From positions 77,134,001 through 77,198,000 of the forward strand of contig NC_134013.1 in assembly GCF_040712315.1 (NCBI RefSeq): a DNA stretch of 64,000 nucleotides. Reading direction: 5' to 3'. Made by a program: the position numbers and the translations under genes. The stretch is from Castanea sativa. Lineage: Eukaryota > Streptophyta > Magnoliopsida > Fagales > Fagaceae. The notes under the pieces were generated by a model. That model did no database searches. It was not told the DNA's origin and was given only the letters and a program-made list of their open reading frames with translations. Position 1 is the first letter of the stretch, and every line of letters begins with the position of its first letter. Below are positions 1-13,862 of this stretch, piece by piece.

Positions 1-416
1 AACGAGGCCGATCCAATTGGCCCATTTAACTCGTTTAGAAGCGCTGGTCCATGAAATGCGAAGTCTCACGCGAGTACACGACCAAAACAAAAATAGAAAA
101 GCTAGAGATCTCCACGTGCGGAAGCAGTTGTAAAAGACCAAACATAAAAGAGTCCTCCATTTACACTCAAGTTGCACACCCATTTAGTAACAAATACCAC
201 ACTACTCTCAATTACTTCACTAGGTTTTATTAGCAAAATTTTGTAGTGGCTGTTCACTATTTTTCTAACCAGTAGTACTGAATCTGGCACAACGCAAAAT
301 TATTAAAGTGAAAAAATCAGTCACTAACTTACAATTTTGCTACTTTTTCTTGACATTTTCGGCACATATATATGAGAAAAATTTCATAGAGTGCCTTGAA
401 TGATGTCCCAAATCTG
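1..416. other. 3' flank of PG-A, left part of duplicated block A
   Basis: No gene is seen here beyond the shadow of the neighbouring exon. The sequence is downstream of PG-A and matches 15866-16278 downstream of PG-B. Its part from about position 205 also matches 27186-27420 downstream of PG-C. It therefore belongs to the repeated unit, whose left edge may lie outside the window. Confidence 0.7.
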
Positions 417-2317
417 TCAAGATTGTAGGCAGGACTTAGGTTGAACCACTCCAGAATTAGTGCCATGGGCATTAGTACACTCAGAGATAACTTGCTTTCC
501 AGATTTATCCGATTCAATCTTTATGCTGCTCAAATGTATTCCAGTGCAAGCAACAGATTGACTGCAATTGAGGTTAATTGCTGTATTTGAGCTTGATGTT
601 CCAACTATGTCATCGTAGGTCACTTCGCTTATGTGAACTCCAGTTGACTGTAGTTAAAGTTAAATTTAATTAATATGCATCACATATATCTTACAAGAAA
701 TTAACTACTATTCGTTCTAAATATAACAGGATTTTGTATGATTTACCTTTGGTTCACAATTACCTCTTGTACCATTAATATCGCAGTAATTTTGATCGAT
801 ATATATTGGGTTCTTTACTGATTCTAAGGTGATGTGCTCGAATGAAATGTTTCGAACGTAACCTAGTCCAATCTTTTTACAAATATTGTAAAAGTATTAG
901 ATATAAATAGCATAACACTATAATTATTTCTATAAAAAAGAAGAAGAAGAAGAATTGGTCTAGATTTACTACCTGCCATGTCTTGATCCGAACTCCATTT
1001 GTTGTTCCCTTGAAATTAATTTTCTTCACATGAATGTCTTCGACTTTGACAGAATTTCCATACTTGCCTAAGCTTCCAATGCTGTTTTGAAACAAACGGG
1101 AATATAAGAAATTAATCACTTGTTACAAACATACATGCCTAGATAAATTAATATGGTAACCGACACAAAGTTAAGAAATTGCATTCTAGCTAGCCTTTTG
1201 TTTTATAGTAGCCAAGAAGTTTCACTTTCAACAACAAATCTTAGACCCTTTTTTATTCATAATTTGAATGATTATCTTATCTAATTAAATGTAAAAAATA
1301 TATTAGTCCTTGATGTGGAACTGCTTTTTTATCACTTTATTTTTAAGATCCTAATTATTAGCATATTTTCTCCGACAGAGCGTGGGGTTGTGTAGACAAA
1401 GTAGTATATGATAAATATTTGTTTCCAAAATCAAAAGAGGATTGGGTTGAAGAAATAAAGGATTTTTAGCATGGAAAGAAATGTAGTAGATAGATGACCC
1501 ACCTTACTCCATGACCTGGACCACATGTAATATATGATACGGTTATATTAGATGACAATTCTCCAATGGAAACACAATCGTCACCTGTTGATAATGCAAT
1601 GTTGAGTTAGATTAGTTCATATATCTTTGTCATGTCAGTTTATAAATCTTTTATAATTGATTGCATATTAATTAGTTTGATTGAACAAAAGTGACTAAAA
1701 TTTCTTACCTGTAGCTATGACAGAGTTGTTGACAAGGACATTTTGAGAGAGTTCAACGTGGATGCCATCAGTGTTAGGGCTACTTTCTGGAGCTGTTACA
1801 TGCACATTCTCAACCAAAATATCACTACTCTGATTTACCACTACATGGAATTTGGCACTGTCAATGGTGTAAATGTCACTAATAGTACTTTGCTTGCAAG
1901 ATATGATATTCAATGCCTGCAATACACAGTACAGATAGATATTATATATAGCAAAAAATGTTTTAAAAAAATTGTACTTATTTAATTAATCATAAAAATA
2001 CCATTGCATATAACAAATTAAAGAGTAATCAACATAGAGCAGACATTATAGATTTGAATTCTATCATATCTATAAATAAAAAAAATACCAATGCATATAA
2101 TACAAAAATAAAATTAACAATAAAATGATACTTACCATTGGTATTACTGTAGCACATCCGGCCTGGGAAGAAAAAAGAAGAAGAAAGAATTAGACATGAA
2201 AAAAAAAGACATGTGGGACGGTAAATTATAAAGATTAATTTTTTTTTTTTTTTGTGTGGAGAAAATACGAAGATTAATTATGATTGAACATTAATTTAAA
2301 GGTGATTAATACTAATC

Positions 2318-2349
<32 letters not shown>

Positions 2350-3622
2350 TATATACATACATACACTATTAATAACAGGATTCTCTATTTGAGTTTTATC
2401 GTTCTTAAACTCTTTAAAATACTCATTTTTTTTTAGTTAAATAATTTTAAATTTAAAAACACATATTGGTTAAAAGAGTAATTTTATTTATTTTTTAAAA
2501 TTCTTAAGTTTTAGACTTCAAAATTTTATCAATTCTTGCATTAAAAAAAATCCTATAAATTAAGATACTATTTTTACCTCATTTTTAAATATTAATTAAC
2601 TAAATCCAAGATTAAAAAAAAAAAACCTAATTACAAAGCGTGTATGACGATATATATAGGATTTGTATCCAAATATTCCGTACCATATTAGGGTGATCGG
2701 TACAAGACAGGTCCCACCATTCCGAGCCATGGCCATTAAAGGTGCCGTTGCCAGTGATTAGGAGTCCGGTCACACCATGAAATATTAGCCACCTTCTTGA
2801 GTTACGCCCCCTCCATACGCTTGGCGAGGATGGCGCATTAATTGTTCCTATTACCTGTACAAATTTCAATCATTTATATTATTTTCATTATTGTTTAATA
2901 GACTATATATATATATAAAAAGAAATGAGAAAAATTAAGTACAATATTTTAGATTATTCAATTGAATTTAAAAACCCAATTGTATTAAATTAGATTTTTT
3001 TTTTAAAAGATAACATTACATATATTATTGGTTAATACAACTTGGTATTTAAATATAATTAAAGAATATGCATCTAGTAATTGTATCTAAATTTTATTGT
3101 AAAGTAATATATTCTGCACTATACATCTTTCTCGTTACCTGAAATGAAATGTTGCTAGATTTGCATGGACCATGAAAAGTAAGAGGATAAACCAAAAAAT
3201 CCTTGCTTCTTGGCACCACGACTGTAGGATTTTGAGTTGCTGCGCTACATGCAGCCTTCCATGCTGCCGAAAATGCCTGTACGTAGTACATAATTTTTAG
3301 CAATTTATATATACCAGCTAGGCTTTATATTTATTAAAAAGAGAGGGAGAAAAGAAACTAAAATTCACAAGGAAATTAATAAAATGTACATTGGAATCAT
3401 CTGTTTTCCCATCTGCCTTAGCACCATAATCTAACACGTTGAAAATCGTTTGGGCACTTGAGAAAGGCAAATCAGCAGAAAATACCCCAAAAATTAGCAT
3501 CAAAGCAAACACAACCTGCAAAGAGAAAAGTTAATATTAATGTTTATAGTTTTAACCAAACCTAGTATTATTATCAAAAACCCCAAGGGTACAAGCTTCT
3601 CAGTTCTCACCATGGCTTTCAT
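417..3622 (-). CDS. Polygalacturonase (glycoside hydrolase family 28), copy PG-A, ten exons
   Basis: Pectin-degrading enzyme that hydrolyses alpha-1,4-galacturonan in the cell wall; secreted. Exons in transcript order: 3611-3622, 3390-3515, 3139-3276, 2684-2854, 2136-2162, 1709-1916, 1503-1584, 973-1081, 747-872, 417-647. All have GT-AG borders and stay in phase, giving 409 residues, the usual size for plant PGs. The N terminus is a hydrophobic signal peptide (residues 1 to about 25). Catalytic motifs are all present: NTD at 206-208, DD at 229-230, GHG around His252 and RIK at 286-288, followed by a conserved NYC. The 12-nt first exon (ATG AAA GCC ATG) was chosen because it supplies the only in-frame Met before a clean acceptor. 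The 27-nt exon 5 is needed to keep the family alignment. Known for the family: roles in pollen, abscission and fruit. Endo- versus exo-action cannot be told by eye. Confidence 0.88.
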
Positions 3623-4098
3623 TATTGATTCCGAGACGTACGTACAGCTCGACTAACGTTGTAGAATTAGTGGGTCTTCTACAAGAAAAAACAAGGAAAA
3701 TTGAAGATTAGTCATAACTGGGTAAATTAATAGAGAAGTAATAACAGTTAAAATATTGTTGGTAAATAAAAACCTAAATAAAAACCATAACTTTATCTAG
3801 GTATGAGAATGTGGATAGTGGATACCAACATTTTTTTTAAAGGGAATCTATATTCTCACAAAAATGACATTACGAGAAAATTTATATCTTTATTTTTTAT
3901 TTAATTCCCGTGTAAAATTTGCAACCAAACCTAATAATCATTCGACATTCTCAAAACTCTTAAAACGTTACTAAGGTTTGCATTTTATTTGTAAGAAACT
4001 CCACCGAGGGGTTTTCATTTTATTTTGTAGAAACTCTCAACTAAAAAGAAAGAGAAGCAAAATCCCAGAGAGAGAGAGAGATGATTGCAGCTAAGGTC

Positions 4099-4134
<36 letters not shown>

Positions 4135-4792
4135 AGAAACATTTAAGGGAGAAAAAAAAGTTTCTAGGAACATAACAAATTTAAGGGATAAGTACAACAT
4201 ATTATTACTAGGAATATAACAAATTTTATCCTGCAAAAACGGATTTGTCTATCTGTAATTTGTAAAGGTAAGTCAAAAAAGGAAAATGATGAAAATAGAA
4301 CAAATAAAAACTAACTTACTAATCAAAGAAAATAATTCATAGTGGTTGTAGGGGGCAAATCTATATCTTTATTTTTTATTTAATTCCCTTGTATAATTTG
4401 CAACCAAACCTGATAATCATTTGATATTCTCAAAACTCTTAAAACGTTACTAAAGTTTGCATTTTATTTGTAAAAAACTCCACCGAGGGGTTTTCATTTT
4501 ATTTTGTAGAAACTCTCAACTAAAAAGAAAGAGAAGCAAAACCCCAGAGAGAAAGAGAGAGATGATTGCAGCTAAGGTCTAGAAACATTTAAGGGAGACA
4601 AAAAAGTTTCTAGGAACATAACAAATTTAAGGGATAAGTACAACAGATTATTACTAGGAATATAGCAAATTTTATCCTTCAAAAACGGATTTGTCTATCT
4701 GTAATTTGTAAAGGTAAGTCAAAAAAGGAAAATGATGAAAATAGAACAAATAAAAACTAACTTACTAATCAAAGAAAATAATTCATAGTGGT
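3623..4792. other. PG-A upstream region with internal duplication
   Basis: This lies 5' of PG-A on the minus strand and should hold its promoter. It is AT-rich and I recognise no coding sequence. It corresponds to 19512-20266 upstream of PG-B, apart from the tandem duplication described separately. PG-B also has about 100 bases near 19965-20070 that PG-A lacks. Similar sequence at 30780-31044 shows those bases are ancestral, so PG-A has lost them. Confidence 0.6.
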
Positions 4793-4806
4793 TGTAGGGG
4801 GCAAAC
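3883..4806. repeat. Tandem duplication of about 479 bp upstream of PG-A
   Basis: Unit 1 runs from 3883 to 4361 and unit 2 from 4362 to about 4806, with the same order of landmarks (Ty-rich start, GA tract, ATGATTGCAGCTAAGG, GTGGT). Unit 1 ends in 4347-4359 TGTAGGGGGCAAA, the first 13 bases of the solo LTR that starts at 4793. The duplication therefore happened after that LTR inserted. PG-B has a single unit. Unit 1 also carries an expanded GA tract at 4100-4128. Confidence 0.85.
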
Positions 4807-5585
4807 TTGCAGCCTTGCCCAAAGTTGGAATTGGGTTGGGTTGGGAAAGGGGCCCAATACAATTAATTTGTAGAGGTAAATGGTCAATGTTAGCCTTTTA
4901 AGCCCTAGTAGCCACGGTTTAGTAATTTAAAGGAAGAAGGTTAGCAAGGACAATAGTTGTAGCAAAGAAATACCACAAAGAAATAGAGATTCTTAATCAA
5001 GTTCTTCCTCAAGCTAACCGAGGAGCAATGATTGCTTAAAGATACAGTCCTCAGTTTTACAGTGATTACTTTCTCTCTCTATTTTTCTCTCTCTTTGAAC
5101 TTTTTTCAATCCTTTGGATGGAGGACCTTCCTTCCTATATATAAATGTTTGGATTGCATCTCAACCCTCCACTTAGCTAGTCTTTGATCTTTCATTAGAT
5201 ACTTGTCTCATTATTGCATTGCTGGTGGCAATAGAGTAGGCTACAAGCCGTGGAGGTATTGTTCAAGGGTCATTGCTATTAATGCGGCAGACTGAGCTGG
5301 TATAGTGCATTAAATGTCAATGTAATAAGTGTTTCATCTGGAAGCTTCCTTATGCTCTTGCTTATATGTCACTACTGACTTCCTCGATATTCAACCTTAT
5401 AATCTCGGTGGTTTATTTCTAGTCTCCCGAGAAGTATCTGCTCCTTGGGCGAGTTTTCCTTCTCGGTTTCTCAAACTGGACTTTCCAGGCTAGACTGGGC
5501 CTGATTTGATGAGTAGTTGGCCCCAGTTGCCCCTCAGATGGATTCCACTTGATGATTCCCTCTCTTCAGACTTTCCCCTCCCACA
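4793..5585 (+). mobile_element. Solo LTR of a retrotransposon, copy in block A
   Basis: Starts TGTAGGGGGC and ends CCTCCCACA, so it has TG...CA ends, and is flanked by a 5-bp target duplication GTGGT (4788-4792 and 5586-5590). A TATA-like CTATATATAAA lies near 5135. There is no internal region, primer site or coding sequence, so this is a recombined solo LTR. The same insertion lies at 20267-21088 in block B, and the uninserted site is at 31040-31044. Confidence 0.9.
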
Positions 5586-5590
5586 GTGGT

Positions 5591-8470
5591 GATGCAAATG
5601 TTTAGCTTACATATTCGTTATCTAATTTTCTGGGATAAATGGATAAGTTGCAAAGTTGATTGAACATGATATCAATATTGAGAGCTATTCCACATGATTA
5701 TTGTTTTGTATAACAATTAAGTTTGTGTGTATGTGTTTGTTTCTCAAAAAAAAAAAAAAAAAAGGTATAAATTTAATTGTTATACAAAATATAACCTACT
5801 TCCATATTGATATTAATTCGTTTAGGGTTTGATTGACATTTTCTGTGTTCTCTATTTTGTTAGAATGCCTATAAATCATAAATTCAAGTAACTTGTTTAG
5901 GATTAGATCTTAGAGTCTTTGAAGTGCTGTAGACATTGCTCAAGTTGATATAAGTTAAGATTCAAGAACGTACAAGCTACAGAAACAGGAATTCAGAATT
6001 TGTCAAGATCGATTAGTCGAAGAGAAGGCTTGACTAATCGAACTGTGATTTGCAAAATTTTAAAAAAGGCTCAACAGCCCGTGAAATGTTTAGGGTTTGA
6101 GTCCAATTATCACGCCCCGAACCCAATTAGGTTCAAAGCATGAGAAAAGAACCATTAAAATAAATTGTAAGGGGGTTTTTTTTATAAAAAAAATAAAGAT
6201 AAATAAACATTGTGAACTCTTCACAATATAAGTTAGAGCTCTATGAGACATTTACAAACAATACAAATTACAAATCATGTCTCTAAATATACATGAAATT
6301 CCGAAATTCCAAATGGATCAACATAAAATCACAATCCTTCCTAGGATAGGCAACCTCAACAACAGAATTTAGGCCTACCATGCCCAAGGCTAACAAACCT
6401 CAAGAGTCCAACCTCCAATAAAATTAGCTATAGTCTCGATAAAATTAGTAAGTTAAGTCACCACCCAACCATAGCATAAATCTCTCAATTAGCATAATGC
6501 TCCAATCACCACTAATAAAACAAGCTCCATGCTCGAGGCATAGCAAATTTATCTGAAAAACTGTTGGAGAGTGGAATAAGCTAAAGCCCAATAAGTAGCA
6601 TAATTAATGAAGGTGGGGGAATTGCGAGACTTATGATAATGAGCATTTTACAAAACATTTCATAATTTAGGAATTTCCATTTGGATCATGCAAAACCATT
6701 TTCTTAAATAAATGACAAGAATGATTAAAAGAATGTAGCACCAAGCTTTCTCAAAATATTTCAACATGAAAGTACATACTATTTATTGTGAGCTATCAAA
6801 ACACCCTTTTAAAACCTAAAAATTCAACCCAAGGCCACATGACAAGCCACCATAAAGACGTTAGATATGCCACGAAGACATCAGTAATGCCATGAAGACA
6901 TCAGTCATGCCATGAAGACATCAATCCGCCACAAAGATGGGCTGCCAAGATACCAATATCACAAAGACTACGGCATCTGGTTGGGTAATCACATGTCATG
7001 GCCCAAAGGTAAAAACATGAAAAGCTCATAGTTTATATGAAATCAAAACACGGTTTAATTTCAAGTAGTTTCACAAAAACCTTTGAAATACCCAATATAT
7101 TCACAAGGTTCTCAAATTTTCTAAAATCAGTTCTTGTCAATAACATTTTCTACCAATTTCCCAAATATCACAATTCACAAGTCAAGATAAAACATCTTTA
7201 GAATTTGCAAATAATGCAATAAATCCATAAAATCCATTCCCAAGAATTATATCAAAGATGCTTATCTCTTCCATACTAACAAATCATGCATTTCCCCATA
7301 TGCAATATTAAACATGATGCGCTTTTCATATATAATCATATATAACAAGGTCATAACACAATACTGTTTAAGAAAACATAGTTCCACAAATAATTTTCCA
7401 AAATATGTTTGATCGAAAAACAAAGTTTATGCAACATGGTTATTTTTCAAAAATCTCATTAAAAAGCTACTTACCTCAGCAATCCAACCCAAATTTACCT
7501 CAACTGGGCACCACATTCAACCAATCAAGTTATTAGTTCCATTACCAAAAACCTTGGAACCTAGAACACAAGTATAAGCCTATTAATAACAAGGCCTACT
7601 ACAAATTATACTATCAAATTTGTCTCCATAAATCGGAAAGAATTCCCTCAAAAATCAAACTTAAGGCCCTAAAGCCTAGCTTGACCATCCCAAGACAAGT
7701 ACCCCTACCCAAGTGGGAACCAAACAAGCATACAAGAAACTTGTAGGACTATAACGCAACCAAAGCCTTTAATTTTCCTACCGCAAACAATGTGCATTTA
7801 CCAACATGATACAAAATATGTCGCTACCAATTTATGATAAAATGAGCTAAAGTAAAACACTTATCAAAGAAAACACATATGAACTTACAAGCTAAATCAC
7901 ACAACAAAAGCTTGGAGTAATTTCCTTAAAGTCTCAGCATCCTAATCACACTTTCAGATAACTTACAACATGTCAACCGTTTTTATAAAATTCATTTGGT
8001 CCACTTAGTGTTATCTAAAAAGCTTGAAATTAAATATGGAGAAGCCTTTATACGTCTAGTATGTACCACCAAAAATTTGGATCAAAATTATTTTTCTATA
8101 ATTTATTAAAAATCACATAATGCAACTTACTCAAATGTGTTAGGGATAGATTTTCAATCCCAAAATAAAATTACTATAATCTAAATTCTTAATACTATGT
8201 CAAAAACTTTCAGACTTGATTAACCTTAAAACTACATGTTTTGGCACATAATACCAACCAAAGATGCAATCCATAAACTTATATAACAATCATCAAAATA
8301 CAAGTCAAGAAATTCGATCCTCTAACTCATAAGCAATTTATCTAACACTTGGCATGCAACAAGCACATGCCCACATTCACATATATCAAAGTCATTCAAA
8401 TGCAAAGGAAACACTTTGAAATCAACTCGTGCAACAACAAAACCTATATAACTGCTCTAGGAAACCAGAC
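5591..8470. other. Non-coding part of duplicated block A
   Basis: No reading frame of note. From 5591 to about 5870 it matches 21094-21340 and 31045-31300. From about 6593 to 8256 it matches 21347-22889. The piece 5872-6592 is absent from block B, the join lying at short AAGTA homology. It holds three to four copies of a roughly 20-bp repeat (ATGCCATGAAGACATCAGT, 6868-6935). The start CACGCCCCGAACCC near 6111 resembles some plant LTRs, but no partner end or target duplication was found. From 8257 on, block B no longer matches. Confidence 0.55.
6593..8256. repeat. Block A/B shared non-coding segment
   Basis: Direct repeat of 21347-22889 with many small indels. It is the right-hand end of the PG-bearing duplication. 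Nothing coding is seen in either copy. Confidence 0.75.
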
Positions 8471-8820
8471 CTCAAATACCCATTAGTAAAATAGACAACC
8501 AAAATGGGTTGAAAATTTCAGATTTAAATGAAAACCTTGCTGCCCAAATTGTCACCCTTAATTCTATCCCTCGTTTCCCAAACCCACTGTACCATTTCAT
8601 TCCTTCACTTTCAGGCAATGTGAGAAACACTGGCAGTGTCGTGACAGCCCTCTGACTGACACTGACAACAGAAAGTTTTCCTAACCGAACTACAAAAATT
8701 TGCAAAAATAAAGAAGCCCATCCCATTCCAATTATCAAAGCACCAGTCATAATCTTCCAATTCCATAAAAAAGCTTAAAAAACAACAACCCCAAAAATTC
8801 CTGAGAGAGAGATTAGAGAT

Positions 8821-11800
8821 ACGAGTAGTAGGAAGAGTGTTTTGGCTGTAGGAGGCACTGGCTATTTGGGACAACACATATCGCAAGGCTTTTCAGAGAT
8901 CCAAGGCACCCCATTTGAATATGATCTTGCATTCACCTACCACTCTAACCTTCCTCAACCTCTGCTTGATATCCTTCCTCATTTGCTTGCTTTCCATGTT
9001 GATTTGAAACTGGGCAAGGATTTGAACCCATTTCACTCATTTGGCCAGGTCTGGTCTGTTCTTATTTCACCCCAAAACAGCAACTATGTTCGTTATTGTT
9101 AGTCTAGTTTTGATTTCTGGATTGCAAATTAGAGAAATTTATGAATTTAGTTGGTGGGTGTTTTTGTTCTTAAGTTCATAATGTGGTGATAAGAAAAAAT
9201 ATGTCTTGAGCTTTTTTAGCTTATTAGTAATAGATTATGGGCATTTTCTGCATGCTGCATTATGTGTTTAAAAGTGCACGTGAAACAAACAACTCAAAGT
9301 ACCTGTACCTGGGAATCTTTAGTCGTTTTTATCGATTCTATTGATTCATACTTTTTTTCTTCTTTTTTTTGTCCCAAGAAATTTATTGGAAATCAGGAAA
9401 GTAGTATAACTGAATTGCAATCTTCCTTTTTAATTGTCAAGTTCAGAATTGAGAATAATCCAACTTTTAGTTATCACAAATGGAGGTCCATATGTCCCAG
9501 TCATTAGTGGTCTAGGCAGAATTCAGAAAATCTAAAATGCTAAAAAGCTTTGTCTGCTGACAATTACAATATATGTGATATAAATCTGATTTGCTGTTTC
9601 TGATTTTTTTTAATATATATAAAAAAGAAGAATAGATTTTTAAATTTTAAAAACAGATGAACTTCTATCTATATTTTCGAGTACTGACAAGTATGTCATG
9701 CTTGGAATGCCAGCCTGATGTGGTCGTGAATTGTGCGGCACTCTTGGTACCTCAGTGTCTGTGAAATGTATCCTGCTGCTGCACTCTCTGTTAATGTGCC
9801 ATCTTCTCTTGTTGATTGGTTATCAAACTTTAACGAGGGTAGTACCCTTTTGATTCACTTGTCAACTGATCAAGGTAAGTACTGCTGAAATTACTGGAGG
9901 AAATAAAAGTAGAAAATGTACTTACCATGAATTGTTATGTATTCTTATTGTTTGTATATATGGTCCTGAAGTCTTAAGATACCAAGAGTGCAGACCTACG
10001 TCTTATAAGAATTAATATCTGAAGCTTGACCTATTTATTAAAAAAATATCTGAAGCTTGGGTTTAAGCCTTATTAAGCTGCAACACAAACCTGTCACTAC
10101 TGGTTTTTTTTTTTTTTTGGTAAATAAAAAAATAGCTTAAGAGATACTTTAAATTTCATTTTAGAGGTAGCTGCAATTCTTTAGTCAACTCAAAAGTCTA
10201 AACACCAAACATGGCAAGATTAAAGTACATTCATAGGCCTTTATTGCAATTGAGTGAATTGACCACAACACTTTTTGGCTTAATTCCTCTTTTCTCAAGT
10301 CTCATCTTGTACTCGTTTGATTTAATTGGTTCTACGTTTTGAAACACCACCATTAGATATTGGGGCAGTTACTCATTATGATTTTTTTTCCATGTCAAGG
10401 ACAGCATGCATATAAGTTATAACATACCAGTGCAAGTAAATACAGTAAATAACCTTTCTTGTGTTCTGGTCCAGGCATTTTCTTTCCATTATTATTAGTC
10501 ATCTAAGCTGACTTTCTCACACATGAAAAATTGTTAGTACCTTGACTAGCTGGATTGTGAAATTACAGTTGCACCTAGTGGATCTTGAATCCTTGTCCTC
10601 ACCCTCCACCTTGTTCTTATGGCAAGAGAAAGTGCTATTTGAGCTCTAAGTCATTGACCTTTTCTATTTTTCATTTAGCTTGACAAAACAAATCTAAGAT
10701 ACAGCTATTCCCTATCTCATCCATTTATCTTTCTATTTCGCCTCAAAATATTTGTGGCTAGATTGTCTATGATGTAAGTTCCCAAACAGTTTATGAAGGG
10801 GTGAAGTCCTTCTACAAGGAAGAAGATGAACCTGTTCCTGTGAACGTTTATGGAAAATCAAAAGTGGCAGCAGAGCAGTTTGTTTCTGAATTTTGAGAAG
10901 CAGTATCATTTTTGGGCCACAGACTAGCTCACCCATTCCAAAATTGCTTCCAATTTAGGTGTGTACGTAGAATGTAGACCTTATGTTGTACATTCACAAG
11001 TTTATTGGCTATTATCTTAGCTGCATCTGATTAGAGACTGCTAAATGTAGTGGCTTTATATGTGATTGGAAGAATAAATTGTCTTTCTTGCATTAGGTCT
11101 GAGTGCTTATGGCTATGTTCTAAGCAAATGAATTCGTTTTAAAGTTCTCTTATTGTTGTTTTCAGTATATAGTTTGCCCATATTGTTCTGCAACCTGCCA
11201 AATCCTTGCTATGAGAATGATCCCTTTCTTTATGAAAGTGTCATCCATTCCTTGTAGTCATCATTTCCCAGGTTTAAAGTTTAAACACTTCTGTGTTGAA
11301 ATTTTGCCTCTTTATGGTTTATAAAATTGGATATACCATTAATAGAATGATTCGAAACTGATCTTGTTTGCCAGTTCACTGTCTTAAAATAGAGAAAAAC
11401 CAAAAATAAAATAAAATTACAATCATAGGTAATCCGATTGAATTACCTTGATTTTATAGATGCTAGAACAAGTTATGTTTACTGGCTTTTGACTGATTTA
11501 TAAACAATTTGTGGGGAATTCTTCCTGCTTTGAACTGAATTGCACAGACATGCAGAGTTTACTCCATTGATGCGTTGCACACCAAAACTAAATTATACTG
11601 TTCACTATTCTTGGCAAACATTTTTGTGGCCAACATGACAACTGACAAGTGACAACATAACAAAAGGTTGGAGTTACAGATAGTGGAATTAATTTGTTGG
11701 AGACAGGACTAATATTAATATAAGCACTAGCAATTTTTCATGTAATTGGCAATTACCAGCCAGTGGAAACATCAAAAGCAAGTACTCGGAGAATGTTTTC

Positions 11801-13176
11801 TTTTTTTACCAAATTGATTTTAAGTGGTCTAAGGAAATTGAAGCTATATTTTTCAGTTTACGTAATGTGTGAGAAGAGTCAATAATTTTTTTAAGTCGTA
11901 TATTGTTGTTATTGACTTTTCAAGTGACTGGTTTAAATGTGTGGCTGTGAGACAGGTCTGGCTTGGAGAGAGAGATGGGGGAGGGGTACCTTTTTATAGG
12001 ATGGGTACATTACAGATATAGAAAGTTTTATTGGGATGATTATATTTTTACAGCTTTAGAAAGCAGTTGATAAATGGGATATTATGATTACTTTGTGCAT
12101 GACCAAAGGAGTGGCTCTTAATTGATGCAGTGGATTGATGCTGTCCTCTCTAAAGGAGAAAAGATGGACTTCTTCCATAACGAGTTTGGCTGCCCAGTGT
12201 ATGTCAAGGATGTTGTAGCTATCATACGAGCTTTGACAAGCAGATGGATATCACGTATAATTTTACAGTCTCGAAGTTTAAATACTGGTAACATAGATGA
12301 TAAACTGCAACATGTTATTTTTTCACCTCATCATTCATTTGGTTCTTACATTCAGGACAGTCTTGATTAAGGTGTGGGCTATGTGGCAATATCAAAATTG
12401 CCTTCTGTTCTACAATACCACGCTAATGATACTTTTGAATGCTTTGTTTGTGGAAGAGTATCCCTATGAAAGGAAAGAGTGTCCAAATCTGGAGACTTTA
12501 TGTTTTATTTGCGGTTATATTTTATGGATGCTGCCTACCTTCTGCTTTTTCTATATGCTTTGACTTCTCTCTCTCTCGCTCTCGCTCTCTCTCTGTGCTG
12601 AATTGTATGTCTGTATTAATGATTTTGACAATCAAAATTGTTGAACCAGAGGGTAAGCAAATGCAATTGCTACTAAATGTTGGTGGACCAGATAGGGTAT
12701 CTTGGGTACAAATGGCTGAGGCTGTGATGGATTTCAGAGGATACAACACGCGGTTAATCAATGCAGTGTCTGCATCTTCGGTGTGTATAGCATTTAAGAT
12801 TTAATCCTTAATTTTTTAAATGCTTGAGAACCAGGTTTTTACCTGCCTTTTCTTCTTTTGCTGTCTTGATCATTGTGCACCATCACTTCATTTCATCCCC
12901 TAACCATCTATCAGCTCACCTGTTGGATGCTGATTTCTTTTTATAGTTACTAGCTTATGATAATTCACTTCATTGGATCATGCAATCACATTGATTATTA
13001 TGTATATTTTTTTGGTGATTTTTGTTCTTTGAATAATTCTCCAGGTTGATCGAGGCATCAAGTCCCCAGCCGACATATCCATGAATATAACCAAACTAGT
13101 TCAGACCCTAAATTTTTCTCCCACTTCATACACAGATGGAGTCAAATTGACACTCACTACTGAGGCTAAATCTTGA
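8821..13176 (+). pseudogene. Pseudogene of an NAD-dependent epimerase (MAT2B/RmlD-like)
   Basis: Related to the plant Rossmann-fold proteins annotated as methionine adenosyltransferase beta-subunit-like or dTDP-4-dehydrorhamnose reductase-like. Exons: 8821-9048, 9714-9874, 10790-10958, 12131-12254, 12650-12780, 13045-13176. The nucleotide-binding GGTGYLGQH is intact, as are VYGKSK (the YxxxK catalytic pair) and the C-terminal NVGGPDRVS. Splice sites are mostly kept. It is broken in several places: the expected start reads ACG at 8821; one extra base near 9755 shifts the frame and gives a stop in exon 2; a short deletion near 10893 shifts exon 3; and the codon before the exon 3 donor is TAG (10956-10958) where family members have CAG. 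Known family members are soluble. The retained introns show it is not a retrocopy. Confidence 0.88.
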
Positions 13177-13412
13177 GCACGTGAAGATGTTGTAATTTCT
13201 GTAGTTTCTAGTTTGTACAAGTGCTATTGCCAAGGGTAGTATGAACGATGATTCTCAATACTAGGCCCCAATTGACCCCGAGTATCTTTCCAAGTCCATT
13301 GCTCTTTGTTGAGTTACATAGATATGCTTCGCATGCCTTGAAACAAGGAGAGAAATAGAGAATAAAAGTGTTTTTCTTTTATCATCCTTCCCATAATTTT
13401 GTTTTAAGAAAT

Positions 13413-13596
13413 GATATGTCCACAACATTTTTACAACATTTTCATAACTAATCTTAAGTGACAGGTTGTTACAAGTTGTTATTGTTGAAGGCAAAAAAGT
13501 AATTTTAGTGTTAGGTTCAAATTTAAACCAATAACAACTAACCACCTATGATTTGTTGTGAAAAATATTGTAAAAATGTTGTGGACGTAGCATCTC
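13413..13596. mobile_element. Small terminal-inverted-repeat element (MITE)
   Basis: Left end GTCCACAACATTTTTACAA and right end TTGTAAAAATGTTGTGGAC are inverted copies. The centre has no coding capacity. A related sequence without clear ends lies at about 54450-54590. The target duplication was not resolved, so superfamily is open. Confidence 0.65.
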
Positions 13597-13862
13597 TTGT
13601 TTGTTTTCCTTTAAGGGGAAAAAAATGTATAAGTGTTACTTATAGATATGTCTATTTGGTATAGTCTCTTTTTCAGCCTTTTGCAAATAGGTTGTATGAA
13701 CAAGTTCAAACCTTAAAAATAACTTTCAATTGCTTGAAAAAATTATTTTCATATATTTAAAGGTTTTTTTTTTTTTTAACTTTGTCAAAACTGCTTGAAA
13801 TTGATTTCATTTTTAAACCTCTCTAATATTATTTATTTTTGCTAAACAAACCTTTATTATAA
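13597..13862. other. AT-rich spacer
   Basis: T-rich sequence with no coding, RNA or repeat feature that I can support. Confidence 0.5.
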